Positions 23,692 through 34,125 of a stretch of DNA of 64,000 bases are shown here, piece after piece (the stretch's first letter is position 1; each line of letters starts with the position of its first letter). The notes beneath the pieces were generated by a model. The model was not told where the DNA came from. It was given only the letters and a program-made list of their open reading frames with translations, and did not search any database. The position numbers and the translations under genes are program-made. Origin of the DNA: Crocinitomicaceae bacterium (GTDB lineage Bacteria; Bacteroidota; Bacteroidia; Flavobacteriales_D; Crocinitomicaceae); contig JAGOBK010000001.1 in NCBI GenBank assembly GCA_017983465.1, positions 248,001-312,000 of the forward strand, in the 5' to 3' direction.

Positions 23692-24534
23692 TTACTTGAT
23701 TTTAATTCTTGTAAAGATTGGAAAGTGATCCGATGGATAACTCACCCCAAATGGCTCAACAATCGTTTCAAAGGATTTCACTAGAACCATTTCATTAGCA
23801 AAAATGTAATCAATCCGTTTGGAAGCTGGTGTCGTTAGATCAAAGTTGTTAAAGGTTCGATTCATCTTCGTTTTTACTTTTTTAGCAACGAGAAAAGCAT
23901 CTTTCAGTTGAGATTGTACAAACGTGATGGCTGGATGATCATCGTTTAAATTGAGGTCCCCACAGAATATCACCGCTTGATTTGTTCCCTTTGTCACTTC
24001 ATGTATTTTTTGAAGAATCAACTCGGCACTTTTCATTCGTGCGGTTTCACCTACGTGATCGAAATGTGTATTAAACACCCAGAAAGTATCCTTTGATTGA
24101 ACGTCTAGAAATTCTGCATACGTGCAAATGCGATTCAAGGCTGCATCCCAACCTTTCGATGGAATCTCCGAAGTAGGAGAGAGCCAAAACGTCCTTGATG
24201 ACAAGAGTTGAAAACGTTCTTTTTTGTAGAAAATCGGGGAGAATTCTCCTGCGTTTATCCCGTCATCACGTCCGACACCGACTGAAGCATATCCGGGTAG
24301 ATCAGATAATAATTGTTCTCGTTGATGCACTAACACTTCTTGCATGCCAATGATATCAGCATCGAAGCGCTTGATTTGACTCGAAATAGCTGTGTGTCGT
24401 TCCATCCATGGACTCGCGTTCGAGGTGGTAATATCGTAGCGAATGTTGTAGGACATCAGATTCAAACTCGTCTGAGAATGAATGGAAATAATCCCACAAA
24501 GGAAAAAGAAAAGGATACCTGTTTGTAACTTCAT
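23692..24534 (-). CDS. Endonuclease/exonuclease/phosphatase-family protein, exported
   Basis: The 280-residue protein has a signal peptide (MKLQTGILFFFLCGIISIHSQ) and the complete set of EEP-fold motifs: SYNIR, a metal-binding Glu in GMQEV, NTHFDHVG, GDLNLNDD, RIDYIFAN and the catalytic His in SDHFPIF. Family members cleave phosphodiesters in nucleic acids or phospholipids. The secreted location suggests nutrient scavenging, but the substrate is not readable from sequence. Its ATG overlaps the stop of the preceding gene as TAATG, so translation is probably coupled. Confidence 0.88.
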   Translation of the reverse strand: MKLQTGILFFFLCGIISIHSQTSLNLMSYNIRYDITTSNASPWMERHTAISSQIKRFDADIIGMQEVLVHQREQLLSDLPGYASVGVGRDDGINAGEFSPIFYKKERFQLLSSRTFWLSPTSEIPSKGWDAALNRICTYAEFLDVQSKDTFWVFNTHFDHVGETARMKSAELILQKIHEVTKGTNQAVIFCGDLNLNDDHPAITFVQSQLKDAFLVAKKVKTKMNRTFNNFDLTTPASKRIDYIFANEMVLVKSFETIVEPFGVSYPSDHFPIFTRIKIK

Positions 24535-24947
24535 TAATACGACTCGTCCATTTTTGGAACTTTACTTGAAGTCTTAATATAGTACCCATCGGCAGAAACG
24601 CCATTTCCAAATCCACATTCGAATCCAGTTTGAGTCACTTTCACAGCTTTTGAATTAAACGTAAATTTAATCTGGCAATCGCCGGATTTATAAATTGCCA
24701 CACCGTTTTTTATCTTCAACTCCTTCATAAATTCACCCATATTGTGACTTGGTGGACCGCCAATAACAAAAACACTTACCTTGATTTTATCTGCACTGAT
24801 TTTCTGAACTTTCACTGTACCATCCCCATCATTTCCATTGTCGTATTCATATGTGCCGGTTGGATTTAATTCATTGGCTTTCTCCATGAAAAAAGAAGTC
24901 AGTGTGAATAGGATACTGAGTGAAAATAAAATAGAATGTTTTGACAT
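24534..24947 (-). CDS. Hypothetical secreted protein (137 aa)
   Basis: No family is recognised. The protein has an N-terminal hydrophobic signal (ILFSLSILFTLTSFFM), then a small beta-rich domain beginning NPTGTYEYDNGNDGDGTVKV and containing two cysteines (GDCQIKF, GFECGFG) that could form a disulfide. The opening G-T-Y-x-Y pattern is that of lipocalin-like or META-like small secreted domains, but this is weak. The stop codon overlaps the start of the nuclease-like gene by one base, and the DUF4260 gene is 24 bases upstream, so the three are probably one transcript. Confidence 0.7.
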   Translation of the reverse strand: MSKHSILFSLSILFTLTSFFMEKANELNPTGTYEYDNGNDGDGTVKVQKISADKIKVSVFVIGGPPSHNMGEFMKELKIKNGVAIYKSGDCQIKFTFNSKAVKVTQTGFECGFGNGVSADGYYIKTSSKVPKMDESY

Positions 24948-24971
24948 GATAAAAATTTAAGGTGTAATTAT

Positions 24972-25355
24972 TTATTGTTCGTTCGAGTTATTTAAGTGCT
25001 TGCTTTTCCCAATCCAACCAAGATGAGTATGGTCAAAATGATCTAAATACTTTAATCCGTAGCCCATCATGCGGTCAAAAACAGAATGCGCTAAAAAGAT
25101 GAAAGCAATTTGATAGGCATCCATCCAGTCAAAGAAAAAAGTAATCCCCATGAAAACAGCAATGATTCCTTGGTGATGAGCGATATTATAAAATACACCG
25201 GCACTTTTCTTTGAAATTACATAAGCTAAAAAGGATAAGTCCGGCGCGAAAAACAACAAGAAAAAGACCCCCCATTCATTTGGAAATTGAAGGTGGTAAG
25301 CAAATAGAAGAACCAAGAAAATCCCTGCGGATTCTAATTTGATGACGTTTTTCAT
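24972..25355 (-). CDS. DUF4260 family membrane protein
   Basis: The 127-residue protein has four hydrophobic segments and the recognisable DUF4260 landmarks: FFAPDLSFLAYV, the mid-protein GVFYNIAHHQG, and the C-terminal FLAHSVFDRMMGYGLKY...HTHLGWIG. Conserved histidines (AHH, LAH, HTH) around the membrane face could bind metal, but the function is unknown. It is the first gene of a probable three-gene minus-strand transcript with the secreted protein and the nuclease-like protein. Confidence 0.85.
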   Translation of the reverse strand: MKNVIKLESAGIFLVLLFAYHLQFPNEWGVFFLLFFAPDLSFLAYVISKKSAGVFYNIAHHQGIIAVFMGITFFFDWMDAYQIAFIFLAHSVFDRMMGYGLKYLDHFDHTHLGWIGKSKHLNNSNEQ

Positions 25356-25408
25356 GAGTCGGTTTTACTCAGTAAAAATAGATAAATTTCATTTACACTG
25401 AACCCCAT

Positions 25409-25442
25409 AAAAAAAGTCCTGACAGTATTGCCAGGACTTTTC
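25409..25442 (-). terminator. Terminator of katG
   Basis: AAAAGTCCTG (25412-25421) pairs with CAGGACTTTT (25432-25441). On the minus strand the stem is followed by a run of T, about 19 bases after the katG stop. Confidence 0.85.
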
Positions 25443-25460
25443 AATATTATTCGAAATGAA

Positions 25461-27851
<2,391 letters not shown>

Positions 27852-27866
27852 TCAAGATGGCTCTCA

Positions 27867-27899
27867 TTGCTATGAATTTAAAGTGATTATGTACTTTTG
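27867..27899 (+). promoter_or_regulatory. Promoter of the acetyltransferase gene
   Basis: TACTTTTG (27892-27899) matches the -7 consensus; TTG at 27867-27869 is 22 bases upstream. The first ATG follows the box by only 4 bases, so the transcript would be leaderless or nearly so. Confidence 0.55.
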
Positions 27900-27903
27900 G
27901 ACT

Positions 27904-28425
27904 ATGAATGAAATGGAGTTTTACCAAGTACAAAAAGCCGATTTACTGGAATTACAAGAAATCAGTCGTCAAACCTTTTTCGATACGTTTGGTGAGGTGA
28001 ATACCCATGAAGACATGAATCATTACTTGGAAGTGAATTTATCCCTGGAACAATTGACTTTAGAACTTAGCAATCCATCCACATCCTTTTATTTCGCTAA
28101 AAATGGCAAAAAAATCTTAGCCTATTTAAAACTGAACGAAGCAAAGGCACAAACGGAAAACCGAGACATCCCTTCCTTGGAAATCGAACGGATTTATGTT
28201 CGCAAGGAAAATCAAAACAGGGGAGTGGGCCAGTTTTTACTTGATCATTCTATTCAAATAACGAAGGACAAACAACTGAAATTAATTTGGTTAGGGGTTT
28301 GGGAACACAATGTTTCTGCGATTCGATTTTATGAGCGAAATCAATTTAAATTCTTCGGAAAACATTCATTTATGCTGGGAAGTGACGAGCAAACGGATTT
28401 GCTCATGGAACTAAAACTTGATTAA
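27904..28425 (+). CDS. GNAT-family N-acetyltransferase
   Basis: The 173-residue protein fits the GNAT fold. The acetyl-CoA loop is RKENQNRGVGQFLLDHSIQ (motif A, with R/Q-x-x-G-x-G), preceded by IERIYV. Motif B is LGVWEHNVSAIRFYERNQFKFFGKHSF. Similar proteins act as spermidine or amino-acid acetyltransferases, but the substrate is not evident. In-frame starts extend back to 27811, but a -7 box at 27892-27899 makes ATG 27904 (or 27913) the likely start. It ends convergent with the DUF3291-like gene, sharing TTAA. Confidence 0.88.
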   Translation: MNEMEFYQVQKADLLELQEISRQTFFDTFGEVNTHEDMNHYLEVNLSLEQLTLELSNPSTSFYFAKNGKKILAYLKLNEAKAQTENRDIPSLEIERIYVRKENQNRGVGQFLLDHSIQITKDKQLKLIWLGVWEHNVSAIRFYERNQFKFFGKHSFMLGSDEQTDLLMELKLD

Positions 28426-28751
28426 TAATCTTTTCCTTTTTCCATTAACAAGCGAAAGGCTTCTTCAGGCGTTGGAACTTGATCTGACTCGTAACCATAC
28501 GTTCTTCCCGTTGCGATTTTATGGAATTGTTTCATAGCTTCGAAGTGAGTGCCACTTCGCATGAATTCCAACATCACTTCACGGCTTTCCCAGGATGTCA
28601 CTGTGCATTGATAACCTTTAATACGTTTGGCACTTAAGGAAAGATTTCCTTTCGCTGTCTGTGCTTGACGGAAAGATGGAACTGCATAACGCCAAAAGCG
28701 AAAGAAGGAAATGAAATTTTTGGGCTTAAGACCTGTGAGTGAAATGTACAT
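28422..28751 (-). CDS. DUF3291/monooxygenase-like small protein
   Basis: This 109-residue protein resembles the dimeric alpha/beta-barrel (ferredoxin-like) proteins annotated as DUF3291 or spheroidene-monooxygenase-like. A conserved stretch TSWESREVMLEFMRSGTHFE with a downstream H-K-I-A and the final P-T-P-E-E-A fits this group. The function is unknown. It converges on the acetyltransferase gene and overlaps it by 4 bases. The next gene upstream on the same strand is 34 bases away, so co-transcription with the MBOAT cluster is possible. Confidence 0.6.
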   Translation of the reverse strand: MYISLTGLKPKNFISFFRFWRYAVPSFRQAQTAKGNLSLSAKRIKGYQCTVTSWESREVMLEFMRSGTHFEAMKQFHKIATGRTYGYESDQVPTPEEAFRLLMEKGKDY

Positions 28752-28785
28752 CGTTCAAAGTTACTGTATTTCTGAGAAAGTTTAA

Positions 28786-29115
28786 TTACAATCCATTCGC
28801 TTTCAACTCTTTCTTGCGTTTTTCAATGATCGCATCGATTTCCAGAATTTGATCTTGTTGAAAGGAATCATCTACCGTAAAGAGCAACTCGCGTTTTTTA
28901 GAGGTTCCAGATGGATAGAAATACACTTTTTGTCCAACGTTTAACGAAATACCACTGTTAGAAAGTGGATTCAAGTTTGGATTCATCACACTTGGAATCA
29001 CCAAAGGAATCGATTTTAAGGATCCGTTATGGAAGGTGAAGTGGATGTTTTGCGCATAAAGCGATGAAGTGGATTGAATCAATAGAATGAAGAAGGGGAA
29101 TACAAATGCTTTCAT
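28786..29115 (-). CDS. Small periplasmic protein of unknown function
   Basis: From ATG 29115 the protein has 109 residues with a signal peptide (MKAFVFPFFILLIQSTSSLYAQ). The mature part has a beta-strand-rich pattern, IHFTFHNGSLKSIPLVIPS, followed by GQKVYFYPSGTSKKRELLFTV and a charged helical tail (EIDAIIEKRKKELKANGL). No family is recognised. It lies 39 bases after the SGNH-like gene on the same strand, so it may belong to the surface-acylation operon. The protein at 37213-37569 has a loosely similar plan. Confidence 0.65.
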   Translation of the reverse strand: MKAFVFPFFILLIQSTSSLYAQNIHFTFHNGSLKSIPLVIPSVMNPNLNPLSNSGISLNVGQKVYFYPSGTSKKRELLFTVDDSFQQDQILEIDAIIEKRKKELKANGL

Positions 29116-29154
29116 GAACTTTTTTTTAATGAACACCCAATGGAGCCCTTTTGT

Positions 29155-30069
29155 TTATTTTCTTTCTTTCAGGTAATCAGACAATTCCTTCGTGAATAAA
29201 CTAGCTCCATTTTGTTGCAAATGTGACGGATCATAAAAGTAGTTTGAGTCCGCATAAGCCTTTTGGGATTGATTGTAAACGAAAATTTCTGCAGATTTCG
29301 GCGTTACTTCCTTCACACGCTTGAGAAACGCAGGATTTAATGGTCGGTAATTAGGAGGCAGTACAACATAAATCTGAATACCTAATGCTTTACAATCCTC
29401 TATGATTTGCTTGTACGCTTCGACATACCAAATCGCTTCTGAAGAAACATCATAAGTTACATTACTTGTGTCTCTTGCACCAAATATCACCTCTTTGTTG
29501 TTGAACGGAATTGGCATGGATCCACATTTCCATAGGATATCGGTATCCTCTAATTCAGGTGGACCGAAATCCAAGTGGATTTTACGTAAGCGAGCGATGT
29601 TGAAATAACGTGAAAAGGGATGATTCTCTTGTTGCCCTATGAGTTCTTCATTGATGTAGTCGTATTTGGTAAACGCGTAAAGGGCATTGTTTCGGAAACT
29701 CAACCATGGACTTTCTTTAAAGGCAAAGTCATCATCAATCGAAAGGACAATCGTTTTCGGTTTTTTATTGAACTTCAGGTATGTTTTCAATAGGAAGTGA
29801 TGAAAAAGCAAATTGGAACCTGGGTAACAGAAATTAAACGCTGAACGATGTGTATTTTCCGTTATTTCTGAAGCAATGATTCCACGTGCTCCGCGAGAAG
29901 AACCAATTACCAAGACATCAGCATTGACTTCTCCATCCATTACTTTTTCAATTCTCCAATCGAAATTTGCTTCAATTTTTCGGTCAATGAAGAAAATCAA
30001 GAGTCGATCAACCATCAAACAAATGATCAATAGCAGCAAGACTTTCTGAAGGAATTTAACTTGACTCAT
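29155..30069 (-). CDS. SGNH/DltD-like protein, partner of the MBOAT acyltransferase
   Basis: A 304-residue protein with one N-terminal membrane anchor (VLLLLIICLMVDRLLIFFI) and an extracytoplasmic SGNH-like domain. The serine block is VLVIGSSRGARGI, and the C-terminal Asp-x-x-His is YDPSHLQQNGASLF. The order of motifs fits AlgJ/AlgX/DltD-type partners that receive acyl groups moved across the membrane by an MBOAT protein. It starts 2 bases after the MBOAT gene, so the two are one operon. The acceptor, probably a surface polysaccharide, is not identified. Confidence 0.75.
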   Translation of the reverse strand: MSQVKFLQKVLLLLIICLMVDRLLIFFIDRKIEANFDWRIEKVMDGEVNADVLVIGSSRGARGIIASEITENTHRSAFNFCYPGSNLLFHHFLLKTYLKFNKKPKTIVLSIDDDFAFKESPWLSFRNNALYAFTKYDYINEELIGQQENHPFSRYFNIARLRKIHLDFGPPELEDTDILWKCGSMPIPFNNKEVIFGARDTSNVTYDVSSEAIWYVEAYKQIIEDCKALGIQIYVVLPPNYRPLNPAFLKRVKEVTPKSAEIFVYNQSQKAYADSNYFYDPSHLQQNGASLFTKELSDYLKERK

Positions 30070-30071
30070 CG

Positions 30072-31511
30072 CTAAAACTGAAAATAAATGAATGCCTGAT
30101 CACGGTTCGAAAACAGGAAGATAAAAAAGATCATGAGTACGTACATGGTCCAACGTAAAAGAATCATTCTTGGAAATCGTACAACACGTTCGTTTCTGCG
30201 ATTCACCCAATCATATAGAACGAATGGAAAGATCCAGAAGATTCCAGCGTCTATTTTTGGCCATGTTTTAAATTGTTCTGGAAATTCAATGGCGTTAACA
30301 AACATGCGTTTCACGTAATCAATAGCCATTTGACTATCCGTTTGCCTGAAGAAAATCCAAGCGAGCGTTACCAAAGAGAAAGTAAAGAGGACTTGACCAA
30401 TTTCTTTAAAACTTGGGAGGTACCGATTTTCGGCTATCGTTTCAGCTGTATATTTTCGATTTTGACGCAACAATAAAAGTGGCAAAAAGAAACAAGCATG
30501 AATAAATCCCCAAATGATAAAATTCCAACTTGCTCCATGCCAAAATCCACTCACAAGAAAAATAACAAATGTATTTCGAAGTGCTTTTGACGTTCCCGAT
30601 TTTGAACCTCCCAAGGGGATGTACAAATAATCTCTAAACCAACTGGATAAGGAAACATGCCATCTCCTCCAAAATTCAGCAATGTTTCTTGAGAAATAAG
30701 GGAATTTAAAGTTGGACAACAACTCAAATCCAAGCAATTTTGCCGAACCGATGGCAATGTCTGAATAGCCACTGAAGTCTCCATATATTTGAAAACTGAA
30801 GGCAATCGCTCCAAGAATCAACATAAAAGAACTTTGATTCGAAAAATCGTTGAATATTGGATTCGCAATCAGCGCCAAGCTATCTGCAATGACCACTTTT
30901 TTAAAGAGTCCCCAAAGAATCAAGCGAGCACCTTCAATCCATTGCACATCGCTATAGGTTCTTTTCTTTTGAACTTGTGGTAGTAAGTGATTTGCCCGTT
31001 CAATCGGACCCGCGACAAGTAGCGGAAAAAAGCTAACAAAAACGGCGTAATCGATGAAATTCTTCGTTGCTTTCTGTTGTCCACGATAGATATCGAAGAC
31101 ATAAGACATTCCATGGAACGTGTAAAAAGAAATACCAATTGGCAGTGCGACATTCAATAGCACAGGATGAATTTCCCAGCCAATGCGATCGAATCCAGTC
31201 TGAATTTGTTCCGCGAAAAAATTGTAGTACTTGAACAGTGCTAAGATTCCTAAATTATTAATGATACTCAGTATCAAAAACAATTTTGCCTTCTTTCGAT
31301 CCCTCGAGGCAACTAAAAACCCAAAGGAATAATCGATGATTGTACTTAACAACAGTAGACCTGTAAATTCCCAACTCCAAGATGCATAGAAAAAGTAACT
31401 AGCAAGTAGGAGGACCCCGTTTTGTAAACTCAGTTTTCTCTGAAATACAAACCAATACAGAAGAAAAACTGTTGGGAAAAAGAGTAAGTAATCGAAGGAG
31501 TTAAAAAACAC
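30072..31511 (-). CDS. MBOAT-family O-acyltransferase (AlgI-like)
   Basis: A 479-residue polytopic protein of the membrane-bound O-acyltransferase family, which transfers acyl groups through the membrane to polysaccharides. Diagnostic segments are LPIGISFYTFHGMSYVFDIYRG, AGPIERANHLLPQ, DFSGYSDIAIG, the WRRWHVSLSSWFRDYLYIPLGGS block, and the catalytic histidine in GFWHGASWNFIIWG. Translation begins with GTG at 31511, giving the usual N-terminus (M)FFNSFDYLLFFP. It is followed after 2 bases by an SGNH-like protein, the standard partner. Confidence 0.92.
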   Translation of the reverse strand: MFFNSFDYLLFFPTVFLLYWFVFQRKLSLQNGVLLLASYFFYASWSWEFTGLLLLSTIIDYSFGFLVASRDRKKAKLFLILSIINNLGILALFKYYNFFAEQIQTGFDRIGWEIHPVLLNVALPIGISFYTFHGMSYVFDIYRGQQKATKNFIDYAVFVSFFPLLVAGPIERANHLLPQVQKKRTYSDVQWIEGARLILWGLFKKVVIADSLALIANPIFNDFSNQSSFMLILGAIAFSFQIYGDFSGYSDIAIGSAKLLGFELLSNFKFPYFSRNIAEFWRRWHVSLSSWFRDYLYIPLGGSKSGTSKALRNTFVIFLVSGFWHGASWNFIIWGFIHACFFLPLLLLRQNRKYTAETIAENRYLPSFKEIGQVLFTFSLVTLAWIFFRQTDSQMAIDYVKRMFVNAIEFPEQFKTWPKIDAGIFWIFPFVLYDWVNRRNERVVRFPRMILLRWTMYVLMIFFIFLFSNRDQAFIYFQF

Positions 31512-31585
31512 GTTGTTAAATTGTACTTTAAAAATACACTTATTTTAACGTTCAAAGCTGAAGTAATCTTGAAATGAAAAATTAA

Positions 31586-31852
31586 TTAGTCATTCTTCAA
31601 TAATCCCAAAAATTCAGCTGGTTTAAAGTAAGGGTAGAGTGGAAGGGTTTCGATTAATGCTTGAACCGCAGTTTCATCTAATTCGTTGAACATGATCACA
31701 GCTCCATTTCTTCCCTGACGCAAATACATATCGTGAATGATTCCCTCTAATTTCCACTGTGCAACCATCTCTTGTTCATGTTTTAAAATTGCTCCTAATT
31801 CAGAAACGTTTACACCTTCTTTTAAGGTTAAAATGACTGCTGTTATGTTCAT
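31586..31852 (-). CDS. Muconolactone-isomerase-like small protein
   Basis: From ATG 31852 the protein has 88 residues and fits the dimeric ferredoxin-like fold of muconolactone delta-isomerase-type proteins: an opening strand ITAVILTL, a helix LGAILKHEQEMVAQW, the turn EGIIHDMYLRQG, a central strand GAVIMFN, and the ending ALIETLPLYPYF. Outside catabolic clusters such proteins are of unknown use. The longer frame from 31933 is unlikely, because a -7 promoter box lies at 31864-31871. It is divergent from the DUF4287 gene. Confidence 0.65.
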   Translation of the reverse strand: MNITAVILTLKEGVNVSELGAILKHEQEMVAQWKLEGIIHDMYLRQGRNGAVIMFNELDETAVQALIETLPLYPYFKPAEFLGLLKND

Positions 31853-31863
31853 GTTTTTTTTCT

Positions 31864-31871
31864 CAAATATA
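31864..31871 (-). promoter_or_regulatory. -7 box for the muconolactone-isomerase-like gene
   Basis: TATATTTG on the minus strand matches TAnnTTTG and ends 11 bases before ATG 31852; a TTG (31890-31888) lies 16 bases upstream. It sets the start downstream of 31864. Confidence 0.55.
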
Positions 31872-31948
31872 AGTAGATGCCGCGATACAATTTGCATTAT
31901 TTTTCCGGTAATAATATCTTTACCAAGTTTCATTTTAAATCCATCTAC

Positions 31949-32167
31949 ATGTCATTCCAAGCGTACCTAGACAACATCGAAGCAAAAACAGGACTGAATC
32001 CAATAGCGTTTGTACATAAAGCCGAAGAAAAGGGGTTTTTAACGAACGGAGCATTAACAGCAGGCGTAAAAGCGACAGAAATTACGAATTGGCTCGAAGA
32101 AGAATACGAATTGGGACATGGTCACGCCATGGCACTATTTGCTTATTTCAAAGGAAAAAGAGATTGA
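31949..32167 (+). CDS. DUF4287 domain protein
   Basis: From ATG 31949 this 72-residue protein matches the DUF4287 pattern: SFQAYLDNIEAKTGLNPIAF at the start, then LTAGVKATEITNWLEEEYELGHGHAMAL. The tryptophan and the G-H-G-H-A-M motif are conserved in the family, which occurs alone or fused to DUF5655 domains. The function is unknown. A longer frame from 31877 runs into the divergent promoter region. It is convergent with the DUF1801 gene, with a hairpin between them. Confidence 0.8.
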   Translation: MSFQAYLDNIEAKTGLNPIAFVHKAEEKGFLTNGALTAGVKATEITNWLEEEYELGHGHAMALFAYFKGKRD

Positions 32168-32172
32168 ATGTT

Positions 32173-32197
32173 TTCCGCTTTTGTGAATAGAGCGGAA
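32173..32197. terminator. Hairpin between two convergent genes
   Basis: TTCCGCT (32173-32179) pairs with AGCGGAA (32191-32197) in the 34-base gap between DUF4287 and DUF1801 genes. There is no strong T-run, so it is a weak terminator candidate for either strand. Confidence 0.35.
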
Positions 32198-32201
32198 TGG
32201 C

Positions 32202-32630
32202 TTAATCGTTCGTTAATTGAATTCCTAAGCGAATCACCTCTTCAAGTACAGAAAGATCCAAATCAGCTAGTTGCTTAAATTTAATGCAGTAGCCACTTAC
32301 TTTCGCTTTGCCGAGTTTAAGTCCGAATTGTTGCGCAAGATTTAATTTATTTCGAATGCCCAACAGGTAAATCGAAATTCCACTTGAATTTGCACTTATG
32401 CCAATTTGGAACATTTCACGTGAATTTCCTTTTGCTAACAACATGTTTTGCTGTCCATAGCCAATCGTTGGATTCGCCACAACTTTTCCTGCATCATTTT
32501 TACCGTCTTCCATCCATAATTTTCCGGTAGGAAGGATGCTTCGCATGAGTTCGTGCAAGGCCAACAAATCTTGTTGCTTGGTGTTTTCCTGAAGAGAAAT
32601 GAATTGTAGAATTTGGCCTTCGGTTTCCAT
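32202..32630 (-). CDS. DUF1801 domain protein
   Basis: A 142-residue cytoplasmic protein of the DUF1801 (YdhG-like) family. The signature NPTIGYGQQNMLLAKGN is followed by EMFQIGISANSSGISIYLLG, and the later K-V-S-G-Y-C-I-K-F segment corresponds to the conserved G-K-x-C-I/L strand. The fold is known to be antiparallel beta-sheet with helices, but the function is not established. It appears to be a single-gene unit. Confidence 0.82.
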   Translation of the reverse strand: METEGQILQFISLQENTKQQDLLALHELMRSILPTGKLWMEDGKNDAGKVVANPTIGYGQQNMLLAKGNSREMFQIGISANSSGISIYLLGIRNKLNLAQQFGLKLGKAKVSGYCIKFKQLADLDLSVLEEVIRLGIQLTND

Positions 32631-32716
32631 AGGACGAAATTAAGCGAAAAATGAATGCATTTTCCTTGTTTGGAAAATTCACTTGTTTTTAGTTATTTTA
32701 TCAAAAAATTAGACTT

Positions 32717-33148
32717 ATGAAACTATTCATTTTTATTTTGTTCCTCGGTATTACGGGAATCAGTCAAGCACAAAAAGCGAAAATTAAAATCGATGGAGAT
32801 ATCGTATTAGTAAACGGTGAACCTGCTTTTATTTTGGAAAGCCCATTTTTATCGGCTTCTTATAACTTGTACAACATGCAACACGAACTGTTAGCAGCTT
32901 TTAGCGAAAATATGGGAACGAAGAAAATACAAACCACTACTGGAACTCAATATCAAAAATTTTCATATTTGTCCGTAACTTTTAGCAATGAAGAACAGTC
33001 GAAGTGTGAAACAGGTACCTTTCCAGTAAAGAAACTAATGGCCATGATGATTGTGAAGAATGGACTTGTAGAAAACGGGGAACTGAATAATGGCAATGTC
33101 ATTCGCTTTTGTGAAGAACGTGGATTTTATTATTCATCACGTCGTTAG
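32717..33148 (+). CDS. Hypothetical secreted protein (143 aa)
   Basis: A signal peptide (MKLFIFILFLGITGISQAQ) precedes a 124-residue beta-rich mature part with two cysteines (SKCETG, IRFCEE) that could pair. The sequence KIKIDGDIVLVNGEPAFILE at its start reads as two beta strands and a turn. No family is recognised, although Bacteroidota encode many similar small periplasmic proteins. It stands alone between two minus-strand genes. Confidence 0.75.
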   Translation: MKLFIFILFLGITGISQAQKAKIKIDGDIVLVNGEPAFILESPFLSASYNLYNMQHELLAAFSENMGTKKIQTTTGTQYQKFSYLSVTFSNEEQSKCETGTFPVKKLMAMMIVKNGLVENGELNNGNVIRFCEERGFYYSSRR

Positions 33149-33187
33149 GAAAATCATTACCGCGCGTCCAAAGTGACTAACTTCACT

Positions 33188-34093
33188 CTATAATCTGATT
33201 GTTTCTCCCGGATCAACAGACCTGATTTCCTTATTATAAAGAAAGAAAACCTTAAGCGAACTCGCGTTAAACACCGTGGTGTTATTCATCGAAAAGCGAA
33301 GATTTCGAAAAGCATGAATATAATCTACCAAGTCGATTTGTTTGCAATAATAAACATCGGATTGATGCGACAAAACCTGAAAGAATCGCTCTGTTTCAGT
33401 CCATTTCTTTGCATCACTGCCCATTTCCCAAGAATGTCCCCAGATATCGAGAACAGCTAAATCTTTCGTTTGTAAAAACGAATCAATGGTCTTGTAAAAC
33501 AAGTTTATTTCGATAGAATCCTGAAGGGGATCATTGGCTTTCCAATACGCTTTTGAAAATTGATGCATGGTTGGATGCCATTTTAAAAAGTTTTCAGGAA
33601 TTTCGAATCCGTAGGTGTCGTTTACTGTTCGTGCGTATTCAATGCCCAATTTCGAAATGACATCAATCACTGTGTCGTTATGATTCCCAAATGGATAAGC
33701 CATTCCACGGACTGGATAAGTGACTAAGCGTTCCAATTCTTTGCGGTCCTCAACGATTTCATATTGAATTTCCTCAATCGATAATTTCGTTAATCCTGGA
33801 TGATTAAACGTATGAACAGAAACTTCATGTCCCTTGAATAGTTTCTGGATTTCATCTTTCACTAAGTAATTTGCCGCCCCCAACTTATTCGCATTCAAGT
33901 GAAAAGTGCCAATTAAGTCGTATTTATTCATCAACTTGACCAACTGACGATCTTGCACGCATCCATCGTCATAGCTCAATATCAATGCCTTGGACTTTCC
34001 TTTTGGAAAAAGCATTTCAATGTTTGCTGTGGTTTGACTTCGTCCAGCAATGCTGAAAATCACGATGTACATCAGAGTCAAGACTCGTTTCAT
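33188..34093 (-). CDS. Polysaccharide deacetylase (CE4/NodB-like), exported
   Basis: The 301-residue protein has a signal peptide (MKRVLTLMYIVIFSIAGRSQ) and the NodB-fold metal site: SYDDG (catalytic Asp and metal Asp), HTFNHP (His-x-x-x-His), RGMAYPFG and DIWGHSWEM. CE4 enzymes remove acetyl groups from N- or O-acetylated glycans. A C-terminal extension of about 50 beta-rich residues follows the barrel. It lies 32 bases after the TonB-dependent receptor gene on the same strand, so the two are probably co-transcribed and may handle the same glycan. Confidence 0.88.
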   Translation of the reverse strand: MKRVLTLMYIVIFSIAGRSQTTANIEMLFPKGKSKALILSYDDGCVQDRQLVKLMNKYDLIGTFHLNANKLGAANYLVKDEIQKLFKGHEVSVHTFNHPGLTKLSIEEIQYEIVEDRKELERLVTYPVRGMAYPFGNHNDTVIDVISKLGIEYARTVNDTYGFEIPENFLKWHPTMHQFSKAYWKANDPLQDSIEINLFYKTIDSFLQTKDLAVLDIWGHSWEMGSDAKKWTETERFFQVLSHQSDVYYCKQIDLVDYIHAFRNLRFSMNNTTVFNASSLKVFFLYNKEIRSVDPGETIRL

Positions 34094-34125
34094 TCCTTTT
34101 GATTTTAAATATGATGCGTTCTATC

